A stretch of 35,812 nucleotides of DNA from positions 1-35,812 of IMG/VR virus record IMGVR_UViG_3300013132_000123; one strand, 5' to 3'. This document shows positions 1-9,200 of this stretch, piece by piece. The position numbers and the translations under genes are program-made. Every line of letters starts with the position of its first letter. Position 1 is the stretch's first letter. The DNA is from a virus. The notes below the pieces were generated by a model. The model saw nothing but the letters and a program-made list of their open reading frames with translations. It was not told where the DNA came from and did not search any database.

Positions 1-32
1 AAACGGTGTATTTAAAAGGACTTGTTGCCTAA
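1..32 (+). CDS. C-terminal end of an upstream gene (partial)
   Basis: The frame that ends with TAA at 30-32 is open back to the window edge and would end in VYLKGLVA. Its stop overlaps the next start as TAATG, the same coupling used at other junctions in this strand's operon. Only ten codons are visible, so no function can be given. By position it should be another tail or head-completion gene. Confidence 0.4.
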   Translation, partial: TVYLKGLVA

Positions 33-1888
33 TGCCACTCTCACGCCTTCAGTTCAAGCCCGGACTAAACCGAGACCAGACGAACTACGCTGGTGAGGGC
101 GGGTTCTATGAGTGCGACAAGATCCGCTTCCGGTCAGGATTCCCGCAAAAGATTGGTGGCTGGCTGCGCTATGGCCTTTTTACGCTGGCTGGCATTTGCC
201 GTCAGATGTATAACTACATTACTACCGAGTCCGACAACATCATGGGGATGGGGACTAACGAGAAGTTATACATTGAGATTGGCGGCAACTTAGTTGACAT
301 CACGCCACTACGGGTGACTCTTACTACCCCAACTACAGATAACTGCTTTGACACCACCAACCTGTCAAGAATAGTAAACGTCAATATTAATAGCCACGGT
401 GCTACGGCTGGCTCTTACGTTACTTTTTCAGGCGTTGTTGGCCCGATAGGCGGTATCCCTCAAGCCGAGTTTAATGCAGAGTTTCAGATCCAAACCGTAG
501 TAGATGGTAATAACTTCACCATTCAGACGACCAGCGCTGCTACGAGCACGACAACTAACGGCGGCGGCACAGCCATCACAGCGGCCTTTCAGATCAACAT
601 TGGCAACCCGTATATCGCCTATGGTTACGGCTGGGGTGCTGGTGCTTGGGGTCGGTTAACGTGGGGCGAGGGTGCGCTTACGCCGGTTGTAGACCAGCAG
701 CGTGACTGGTTCATGGATAACTTTGATAATGACCTGATCGCCAATATCCGTAATGGCCCAATCTATATCTGGGAGTACACGGGGGCATTTAATACCCGTG
801 CCGTGTTGCTTTCTTCTTTATCAGGAGCCGCAAGTGTCCCCGTTGAAGCCATGCAAATTCTTGTATCACAAAACGATAAGCATCTACTCGCTTTTGGCTG
901 CGTGCCTTACGGCTCTAGTAGCACTGGTGATTTTGACCCCCTTCTTATTAGGTGGGCTAATCAGGATGATCCTGTTAACTGGGCGCCAACCCCGACAAAT
1001 TCCGCAGGTTTTATCCGAGTATCTCGTGGATCAAGGATTATCAGGGCGCTACCTACCCGGCAGGAGACGCTAGTATTTACTGACTCACACCTGTACTCAT
1101 TACAGTTCACTGGTACAACGGATGTGTTCTCCTTGCAGGAGTTGGCTGACAACATCTCAATCATGTCTCCCCGGGCTTGTATCACGGCTAATAACGTGAC
1201 CTACTGGATGGGTACAGATAAGTTCTATGCCTACTCAGGCCGAGTTGAGACGCTGCCTTGCACACTGCGTAATCACGTATTTAATAACTTTAACTACAAC
1301 CAAGCACCTCAAGTTGTATGCGGCACGAACGAAAGCTGGCATGAGATTTGGTGGTTCTACCCGAGCCAGAACTCCAGTGTAAACGACAGTTACGTGATTT
1401 ATAACTACATGGAGCGTATCTGGTATTACGGCTCTATCTCTCGAACTGCTTGGCTCGATACACCCCTGCGTCAGTATCCACAGGCGGTTGGCGGGAACTA
1501 CGTCTTTAACCACGAGCAGGGTGCAAACGACGATACCTTGCCAATGACCTCCTATATCCAGACTAATGACTTTGATATTGGTGATGGGGACAACTTATTG
1601 CTAATTAAGCGAATCATCCCTGACATTAACTTTGAGGGGTCTACGGCTACGAGTCCGCTTGTATATATGACCATGAGGCCACGGAACTTCCCGGGGTCAA
1701 ACTACAACACATCTAATAACCCATCAGTTACCCGATCCACCACGGTGCCCATTGAGCAGTACACCGACCAGATATTTATCCGTGCCCGTGCCCGTCAGAT
1801 GGGGTTTAAGATTCAATCTGAGGATTTAAACGTACAGTGGCAGTTAGGTACACCAAGGCTTGACGGCAGACCGGATGGTAAGCGCTGA
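32..1888 (+). CDS. Tail nozzle / packaged-DNA stabilisation protein (P22 gp10-like)
   Basis: This 618-residue protein resembles podovirus head-to-tail stabilisation (nozzle) proteins. It is rich in beta-strand and aromatic residues, as expected of a beta-propeller tail ring. The N-terminus sets up a 'pGlnrdqtny...FRSGFPqkiGGW' pattern, and the C-terminus (about 585-618) has a basic strand followed by WQLGTPRLDG, which parallels the end of gp10. Residues about 95-200 are Thr/Asn/Gly-rich and look like an inserted beta domain, which would explain why it is longer than P22 gp10 (about 470 residues). The start is set by AAAAGGA at 14-20 and by TAATG overlap with the gene before. The stop overlaps the next start by one base. 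The family call rests on recalled patterns; a different tail-hub protein is possible. Confidence 0.55.
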   Translation: MPLSRLQFKPGLNRDQTNYAGEGGFYECDKIRFRSGFPQKIGGWLRYGLFTLAGICRQMYNYITTESDNIMGMGTNEKLYIEIGGNLVDITPLRVTLTTPTTDNCFDTTNLSRIVNVNINSHGATAGSYVTFSGVVGPIGGIPQAEFNAEFQIQTVVDGNNFTIQTTSAATSTTTNGGGTAITAAFQINIGNPYIAYGYGWGAGAWGRLTWGEGALTPVVDQQRDWFMDNFDNDLIANIRNGPIYIWEYTGAFNTRAVLLSSLSGAASVPVEAMQILVSQNDKHLLAFGCVPYGSSSTGDFDPLLIRWANQDDPVNWAPTPTNSAGFIRVSRGSRIIRALPTRQETLVFTDSHLYSLQFTGTTDVFSLQELADNISIMSPRACITANNVTYWMGTDKFYAYSGRVETLPCTLRNHVFNNFNYNQAPQVVCGTNESWHEIWWFYPSQNSSVNDSYVIYNYMERIWYYGSISRTAWLDTPLRQYPQAVGGNYVFNHEQGANDDTLPMTSYIQTNDFDIGDGDNLLLIKRIIPDINFEGSTATSPLVYMTMRPRNFPGSNYNTSNNPSVTRSTTVPIEQYTDQIFIRARARQMGFKIQSEDLNVQWQLGTPRLDGRPDGKR

Positions 1889-2187
1889 TGGGAATGCAAC
1901 AATTTGTAGCCCCGCCGCTACCTGTCCCGCCACCTGAGTACGATCAGCAGTATCTTACCAACCTCATTCGGACATTGCGCCTGTACTTTAACCAATTAGA
2001 CTCAACGACTTCGCTTCAGATAGAGGGGCTTTTGCTTCTAGCCCTACCTACATCCGGCTACGGACTTAGAACCGGCACCGTATTTAGGGTTGGAGAAGAC
2101 TTAAAAATAGTTGTCCCAAATGTTGCCTACACAGCCGGAGTATCTGGTTCTGGGGCGTTGGGGACGGTATCTGTAACCACTTCCTAA
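1888..2187 (+). CDS. Small tail-associated protein, unknown function
   Basis: This 99-residue protein is coupled to the tail gene before it through a TGATG overlap. It has a Pro-rich N-terminus (APPLPVPPPEYDQQY), then an amphipathic helix (NLIRTLRLYFNQLDS), then a short Gly/Val beta segment with TVFRVGEDLKIV near residue 63. Proteins of this kind often sit beside tail-tube or nozzle genes in podoviruses and are labelled hypothetical. A structural or adaptor role is inferred from position only. No signal peptide or membrane segment is seen. Confidence 0.6.
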   Translation: MGMQQFVAPPLPVPPPEYDQQYLTNLIRTLRLYFNQLDSTTSLQIEGLLLLALPTSGYGLRTGTVFRVGEDLKIVVPNVAYTAGVSGSGALGTVSVTTS

Positions 2188-2215
2188 CTGTTGACAAATC
2201 TAGGATAATCACGCT

Positions 2216-3805
2216 ATGTACTCATCCCCTGCTACCCCCCAATACGCATACGCCCCTCCCATGCCTACCTTTGAAGGGGGTGGTCGGGTTAAAGAAACCT
2301 ACGGCCTAGAAAATGCCGCTGAGATGATCCGGCAACGTGGTCGGGGAGAAGACACAGTCCTTGCCCATATTACCCCCCAAGAGGCCGGTATCCTACAACT
2401 CCTTGGCGGATCAGGAACTATAAACCCACATACGGGTTTACCCGAGTTTGGCATCTTAAAGAAAATTGTCCCCAAACCAATTTATAAACTAGGCTCTGCG
2501 ATTGGTAAAGGGATTGAAAGCGGTATTGAGTCGATTGCCAGAAACAAAATTCTTGGGCCGATTGCTCAGATGGCGTCTTACTTGCACCCAGTTTCTGCGT
2601 TTTTATACGCTGGTCTAGCCCCAGAGGGTAGTAGTTTTGATGTAAAAGGCGCCGCTAAGGCTGCTGCTCTGCAACAAATAGGGCAGGGAATTAAAGAATA
2701 CATGGGGGGTGCCCCTGCTGGCGGTGGTATTGGGTCTGAGGGTGCTTCTATGTCTGACCTTCCTTATAGCGGATATGGGGGGCCGGGTGGCTATGGGCCG
2801 GGTGGTTTTGATGCAAGTGGTTTTGAAGGTATTCCGGGTATGGATCCTAATATTCCTTCAGCCCCACCCATAGGCTCTGTAGAAAGCGCAATTGCAGGCG
2901 CAGGACAACAAGCAATTCCTTATACTGCAGACCCCAGTTCTTATGTTAGCGGCGCCCCAGCAATAAACCAATCCGCCGTTTTAGATTCACCTACCATGAC
3001 AGATGGTATTCCAGCTCCTGCCCCTGCACCAAACGTTCCTGATATGAGTGGGTTTGAGGGTGGTGTTACTGAGCGTGGTGGTTCTTATAAACCCGGTTAC
3101 AATTTGCCACCGGTTGAAACTTACAATATGCCAAGAGCCGTAGATGCTACTGGTATTCGTGGTCTTGATGCTGCTGGAGAAAATGTTTTAGGGGCTGCTG
3201 GTTCCTTGGCAGAAGGTGCTTACGATCTCGCGGCTTCTAATCCTATGACTACCGCTGCTATTGCTTATGGTGGCTACACTGCATACCAAACCAAAAAAGA
3301 ACTTGACGCTGCCAAAGAAGAAGCAGATCGTATTCTTCGGGATCAAGCAAATAAGAAAGCAGAAGAAATCGCATGGGCGCAGAGCGTTCTTCGTGACTAC
3401 CCTTACAATTACCAACGCCTAACTGAAGAAGAAGTTCGTCGTGAGCGTGGCATGGCTATGGGTGGGCGGATCAACTCCTACGACGATGAAATTGGTGGCG
3501 ATGACAATATGATGCAGGGTGGTATTGCTTCTCTAGCCAAAGGTGGTTTGCCCCCTCGGTATCTTCGGGGTGGTGGTGATGGGATGAGTGATAGTATTCC
3601 CGCCCGTATTGGTGGCAAACAAGAAGCCCGTCTGGCCGATGGTGAGTTTGTAGTTCCCGCCGACGTAGTATCGCACCTTGGTAACGGCTCTTCTAATGCC
3701 GGGGCTAAAAAGTTATATGCAATGATGGATCGGATTCGTAAGTCACGTACAGGTAAAACCCGTCAGGCGCCTGAAGTTAATACTCGCAGAATGATGCCTG
3801 CTTAA
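2216..3805 (+). CDS. Gly-rich internal virion structural protein
   Basis: This 529-residue protein belongs to a type I recognise from environmental podoviruses, with two conserved ends and a variable Gly/Pro/Ala-rich middle. The N-terminal part has AHITPQEAGILQLLGGSG near residue 50. The C-terminal part has GGIASLAKGGLPP, then DGEFVVPADVVSHLGNGSS near 478-496, then a basic tail. A helical charged stretch at about 358-415 may be a coiled coil. AGGA at 2202-2205 precedes the ATG. It lies between tail and ejection genes, so an internal or ejected virion protein is likely. No enzymatic motif is visible. Confidence 0.6.
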   Translation: MYSSPATPQYAYAPPMPTFEGGGRVKETYGLENAAEMIRQRGRGEDTVLAHITPQEAGILQLLGGSGTINPHTGLPEFGILKKIVPKPIYKLGSAIGKGIESGIESIARNKILGPIAQMASYLHPVSAFLYAGLAPEGSSFDVKGAAKAAALQQIGQGIKEYMGGAPAGGGIGSEGASMSDLPYSGYGGPGGYGPGGFDASGFEGIPGMDPNIPSAPPIGSVESAIAGAGQQAIPYTADPSSYVSGAPAINQSAVLDSPTMTDGIPAPAPAPNVPDMSGFEGGVTERGGSYKPGYNLPPVETYNMPRAVDATGIRGLDAAGENVLGAAGSLAEGAYDLAASNPMTTAAIAYGGYTAYQTKKELDAAKEEADRILRDQANKKAEEIAWAQSVLRDYPYNYQRLTEEEVRRERGMAMGGRINSYDDEIGGDDNMMQGGIASLAKGGLPPRYLRGGGDGMSDSIPARIGGKQEARLADGEFVVPADVVSHLGNGSSNAGAKKLYAMMDRIRKSRTGKTRQAPEVNTRRMMPA

Positions 3806-3815
3806 AGGATATATT

Positions 3816-4757
3816 ATGGCAACTACTTCACAAGTCGTAACCTCAGCGCTACCTACCGCGTTTGAAGAGTTCTATAAAACCGGTGCCCAAGGCGTCCCCG
3901 GCCTAATTCCACAGGCATTTAAACTTTACGGAGCAGGATCTCCTGCCGAGTATCAGGCCAATATCAAAGGCCCCCTAGAGGCGGCTAACCTCTACACCGG
4001 AGCACAGCGGGTAGCGGGTCTAACCCCCGGACAGCAGCAAGTTGGATCTCAACTTTCCGCGATGCAGACACCCAGTCAGTTTGCTATGGGTACGGGTGCT
4101 CTTGGCTCAGGCTATGCCGCTGCTACTGGGCTGCCAAGTATGTTGGATCAGGGGGTGATGCAGCAGTATATGTCTCCCTATGCACAGGGCGTGATTGACG
4201 TTCAAAAACAGCAAGCCCTAACAGATGCACAGAAAGCCCAGTTAGCCACTAACTTAGGAGCCGCACGTCAAGGTACTTATGGCGGGGCACGGCAATTGCT
4301 TGCCACCACAGAGCGTGAGCGCAACCTCCAGAATCAACTCGGTGACATCCAAGCCAAAGGTCTTCAGGCTGCCTATGAGGCTGGGCAAAAAGGGTTGGAA
4401 TCAGAGCGCGCTGCCCGTCTGCAACAGGCACAAACTTTTGGTACATTAGGACAGCAGTTTGGTCAGTTAGGTGTAGCGCAACAAGCCGCAGACATTGACC
4501 GCTTAAAAACTCTTGGCGCCTATGGTGACTATGAGCGTGCAGTGCAGCAGCAGAAAACAGATATTGACTATCAAAACTTATTGCAGCGTATCCAGTACCC
4601 TGAGCAGCAGCTTGATAAACTTAGTAACTTTATTCGTGGCATTCCACTTACTGATACTACAACACAGACAACCACCCCACCGCCCTCGTTTGCAAGCCAG
4701 TTGGCTGGCCTTGGGTTGTCTGGTCTAAGTCTGTATAACTTGATGAGTAAAACATAA
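3816..4757 (+). CDS. Gln/Ala-rich internal virion or ejection protein
   Basis: This 313-residue protein is very rich in Gln, Ala and Gly. A long helical region (about 100-260) includes MSPYAQGVIDVQKQQALTD and many Q/A heptad-like stretches. The C-terminus ends in a short hydrophobic helix (LAGLGLSGLSLYNLM). This composition matches DNA-ejection proteins of podoviruses (P22 gp7/gp20 type), which leave the virion ahead of the DNA, but I see no specific motif that proves it. AAAGGA lies ten bases before the ATG. Its TAA overlaps the next ATG (TAATG at 4755-4759). Confidence 0.55.
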   Translation: MATTSQVVTSALPTAFEEFYKTGAQGVPGLIPQAFKLYGAGSPAEYQANIKGPLEAANLYTGAQRVAGLTPGQQQVGSQLSAMQTPSQFAMGTGALGSGYAAATGLPSMLDQGVMQQYMSPYAQGVIDVQKQQALTDAQKAQLATNLGAARQGTYGGARQLLATTERERNLQNQLGDIQAKGLQAAYEAGQKGLESERAARLQQAQTFGTLGQQFGQLGVAQQAADIDRLKTLGAYGDYERAVQQQKTDIDYQNLLQRIQYPEQQLDKLSNFIRGIPLTDTTTQTTTPPPSFASQLAGLGLSGLSLYNLMSKT

Positions 4758-6226
4758 TGGCAATGGGAATAACTCAAGCCCTTAAACTTCAGGAAGGGCC
4801 AATCAGTACGCTAGCACAGTTGCCACAGCAGCAACTTATGGCTATGGCACAGCAAGGTCGTATAGCAGCTGACATACTACCAATTATCCTGAATGAAAAA
4901 GCCCAAATGGCTCAACAGGCTGCCAATATGCAAGCGGCGCAACAACCCATGCCTCCTTCAGTTATTGAACAGGCTATAGCTATTAACGCCCAAGCAGAAG
5001 CGCCACAACCGCAGCCACAGATGATGGCTATGGCACCGCAACAAGAAACGCCGCCTATGGACACGGGAGTTGCCTCATTACCTGTGCCTGAAGAGATGTA
5101 TAGCAACGAGTATGCAGGTGGTGGCATCGTAGCATTTCAAGCAGGTGGAGATTTAAACGACGAAGAATCTTTAAGGGCTTTAGAGCGTGACCGTTCCAAA
5201 AATTTATATAGCACCGAAGAAGCACCCTCGTTTGCATCTATGTTTTCTAATGCAGTCCAGCAAGATATAGACTCTCAGACACCGGGATTTGGATCAGGAC
5301 TTGGCTTAGGCACTACTATGCCTGCCCAAAGAATTCCTTTTAAAGCAAGAACAGTCGAAGATATTTTCACTAGTGGGAATGTACTTAGACAAAGAGAAGC
5401 ACCGGCATCTCCAGAACGAGAAGTAATCAAGCAGTATTTAGCAAATCAAGCCCGCAAAAATACCGATGTACGGACAGATGCTTGGACTCGTGCGCTAGAG
5501 GCAGGTCTAGGCATTCTTGGCGGTGAGTCTCCCTATGCTCTAACTAATATTGGCAAAGGCTCCCAAGCCGCAGTTAAAGGTTTTGCCGAGGATGTCAAAG
5601 AGCGTCGTAAACAGACAATGGCTGACATGCAACTTAAACTGCAACTTGAAGAGGCCGCACGCAAAGAAAAACTTGATGCAATTTCATCGGCTGAAAGAAT
5701 AGCAATGTCAGAAAGAGAGCAAGAAGCGCGCGAAAAACAAGGTGAACTTGATCGTACATCTAGAGAAAAAATAGCTAATTCGCTGCCGGAAGCTATTCGT
5801 GGGGCAAGAGCTATTCAACTGCCAAATGAGTCTTTAGATGCTGCGCTTAATCGATACAGTAGAATTGTTGAAAAAGAACCCGATAGGTTTAATTCAATAA
5901 GCAACCGTGTAGGTAAGGCCAACGAACTTTGGGTTCAGTCTGATGAGTACCGCAAATATAATAGGGCCATACAAGACGCAAAAAATGAAGAAAGTAAAGC
6001 TAAAGCCGTTAAAGCCCTTGATGATGCTCGTAGTAAGTTTTATGAAGATGCTAACATTACAAAAGGCGACCTTGCGTATCTTCGCTCAGTTAACGCAGCT
6101 TATGGAGCTACCGCCAATGCAAAACCATTACCCTCAAAAGAATCCGAACTGCAAAAAGGTGTGGTTTACAATACACAACGTGGCCCCGCTACTTGGGATG
6201 GTAAACAATTTATTCCGGTTAAATAA
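4757..6226 (+). CDS. Ala/Gln-rich internal virion or ejection protein with coiled coil
   Basis: This 489-residue protein has a Gln/Pro/Met-rich N-terminal third (many QQ, QPQP and MAM runs). A Gly motif (YAGGGIVAFQAGGDL, about 119-133) recalls the GGIASLAKGG motif of the protein encoded at 2216-3805. From about 280 to 350 it is a highly charged helix of coiled-coil character. The start has no good Shine-Dalgarno site and appears to rely on TAATG coupling to the previous gene. By composition and place it is likely a second ejection or internal core protein. No catalytic motif is visible. Confidence 0.55.
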   Translation: MAMGITQALKLQEGPISTLAQLPQQQLMAMAQQGRIAADILPIILNEKAQMAQQAANMQAAQQPMPPSVIEQAIAINAQAEAPQPQPQMMAMAPQQETPPMDTGVASLPVPEEMYSNEYAGGGIVAFQAGGDLNDEESLRALERDRSKNLYSTEEAPSFASMFSNAVQQDIDSQTPGFGSGLGLGTTMPAQRIPFKARTVEDIFTSGNVLRQREAPASPEREVIKQYLANQARKNTDVRTDAWTRALEAGLGILGGESPYALTNIGKGSQAAVKGFAEDVKERRKQTMADMQLKLQLEEAARKEKLDAISSAERIAMSEREQEAREKQGELDRTSREKIANSLPEAIRGARAIQLPNESLDAALNRYSRIVEKEPDRFNSISNRVGKANELWVQSDEYRKYNRAIQDAKNEESKAKAVKALDDARSKFYEDANITKGDLAYLRSVNAAYGATANAKPLPSKESELQKGVVYNTQRGPATWDGKQFIPVK

Positions 6227-6228
6227 AC

Positions 6229-9200
6229 ATGGCAGTAGGGTTTTCCTTTGAGGAGGCTAAGCAACCGCTTGAGCCTCAAGGATTCTCATTTGATGAGGCT
6301 AAAACGCCTGCGCCAAAGGTAGAAGAAGCGCCAGTAGCCCCGGCTACTCCTGAAGAAGTTGCTCCTGTTGCGGAAGCACCATCTCTTGTACCGCCGGAAG
6401 AAGTTACTGCAACCCAACCAAGCTCTGTAGTACCAGAAGATGAAGGGTTTTTTGCTCGTAATTACCGCTACGCTAAAGATGCGCTTTTGTCAGGCTTCGA
6501 GAACATCCGTGCTAATACTAAAGGTGAAGCCCTCGCAATTGCTCGTGGCTCTATGCTTAGCTATGAGAAGCAGTATGGTGGCCCCGGCATCCCTCTTGCC
6601 CCTCCAGATGTAAAGAAAAAATACGAAAAATACAAAGCCGAGGCTGGCGAGTACGCACAAGACATTGCTAAATTTCAAAAAGAAGCTAAAGAACGAGAGC
6701 TTGCAAGCCCCTTACGCCCCGAAACTGCACGGCTTAAAGCAGCGATGGGGGATGATGTTGCGTTTTTAGAATCCGCAAAAGAAGCAGGTGCTGCGCTTAT
6801 CTCTAATCCTGTTGGGGTAATTGCCGATTTAGGTGCCGAATCATTTCCGGCTATGGCATATATGGTATCTACTGCTTTAGTAGGCCGACTTGGTTTACAA
6901 AGTTCAACTGCTGGCGCAGTTGGGGGCGGTGTCGGTTCTGCTGTATCTCAGTTTGGTAATGAATATGTTAATCGCCTGCAAAAGGGTGAATCGCATGACG
7001 AAGCTTGGAAAAACGCCGAAATTCGCTCGGGAGTCATTGGCGTATTTGATGCAATATCTTTAAAAACAGCCGGTTCCGCTGCAGGGAAAATTGTTGAGGC
7101 TTTAAGAACGAACAAACCTGCTACTGTAGCCGCCAAAGAATTTACTAAAGAAATGGGTAAGCAAGCAGGGCTTGGCGCTGCTGGTGAAGCTGTTGGTTCT
7201 TTAGCTATAGGTGAAATACCTAATCCCGCAGCAGTCATAGCCGAGGCCGCTGGTGAGTTAGTAACTGGGCCATTTGAAGCAGTAGGTGCGTATCAAAAAG
7301 TTAAACAAACTGCACAAGACCAAGCTATCGCAGATATAGAACGACAGCTAAATAAAGCTGCTGAAGAACGGGAAAAGCAGCAAGAAATACTTCGAAATGT
7401 TTTTGCAACTGGATTTAAGCAACAAACAGGTAGAGATGCTACCGAAGAAGAAATTGAAGGGATGGTGGAGGCTTATGAACAACGAAAACTGGCAGAACGA
7501 GCTACTGGGCCGGATGCCGCCGGAAGAATTGAGCCTAGCCTTCAGGTACCTGACCAAACAGGTGTCGGAGCAGGAATTACCGAGCAGCCTACTGAAACTG
7601 GAGCCGGAGGAGTGGAGGTTTCTGGGGTTCCTACTGGTGGGGTTGGAGTTGGAGCAACGGCTAAGTCAAGTCCATTAGCCGAGCAATTTCAGCCGCGTGA
7701 AGGCTTAAGCCCACAGGAAAACCGCAATAACATACATTACAACGCCTTAATGACAGATCCGGCAAATCCGGTAACGCAGTCATTAAACGCTCTTGATGCG
7801 TCAATACAAAAGGCAAAAGATGCCTATGCCAACATCGCCGCGCGGCTAAACATCCCGTCTGGTAAAGACATGATAGGTTTAAGTGCTAGGTTACCTGCAC
7901 CGATTGGCGCTTTGCTTAACTATCCATCCACTGCTGGTGCAGCGGTGCGACTTGTTTCCGCGTCCAAAGATCTAACTGCGGGTAATAAACGAGGTTCCCA
8001 AGCCAAGGTAGATTCGGCCTTAAAGCAAGTCCAAGGGGACATTAATAAGGTAGATCAAATTATTGCAAACGCTTTGGCCGCTGCTGAAGACCCCACTGTG
8101 CAGGCAGGAGTTGACAAACTAAACGAACAATTAGCCGTAAGCAACGCCATAGCCGCCCGTCAAGCCGAGATTGCTGCGCTGCCAATGGAGCAGCGTAGTG
8201 CCAAAATGCAGCAGATTGAAAACGAAGTTCTTGCTGGGCTTAAAGGCGAACAAGAAGCAAAAGTGCCAACAGGATTTGCATATATTATTACTGAAAGCCC
8301 AGCCTACGATGGTATAGATCCGCTTTCTGCCGATGACGCTGTTGGTGAATTAGAATTTTTATTAGAACAGGCTAAACGTAATCGTTTGACGCCAGAAAAT
8401 TTTTTACAATCAGAGATTGGTAAACGCTTAGATACAGGTCAAATATCAGCAATTAATAAGTCTCTTAAATCTAATCCAGTAGGAACAATTCAAAGTTTAA
8501 TTAATGCCCTACAAGCGCCGCCAACAACTAAAGATAATGCACTAGACGCTGAAATTAAGGCTGTTGATTCGGTCTATTATGACCCTAATACGGTAAATGG
8601 AATTCCTACAGATCAGAAGTCAGCGGAAGTGCAGCATATGGATCGTACTGCTAAAGAAGCTTTACAGGCTTTAGCTGATGATTTTTTAGTTGGAGACGAA
8701 GTACGTGTTGGGAATATACCCGGCGTAGTAGTAGGAGTGGAACCTACTCATATACGATTTAGACCTCTTAGGGCCGAAGATCCAAAGGCTTATATTAAAG
8801 TACGCAAAGCGCAAGTAAAACTTGAAAACCGCCCAAATACAACCGACGTAAAACCTGTTTCTAGCGCACGAGAATTAAAGTTTGCTGAACGCCAAGGCCG
8901 TCTCGACGCCGACATGGATAACTTGCTCGCTAATCTTGGGCAGAGTATGTACGGTTCTGGTATCACAGATGTTGCGGTTAAAGAGTTACTTCAAAACTCT
9001 TTTGATGCTATTAAAGAGGCTATATACCACAAAGTTATGACAGGTATAGGGCATATTAGTATTACGCTTAATGAAGTAGATCGCACAATTACCATTGAAG
9101 ACGATGGCATAGGGATGACGTCGGATATTGTCGATGGGGCATTTTTTAAGATTGCTGGTACAGCAAAAGATGTACCGCCACAATTATCAAGCGGTGGATA

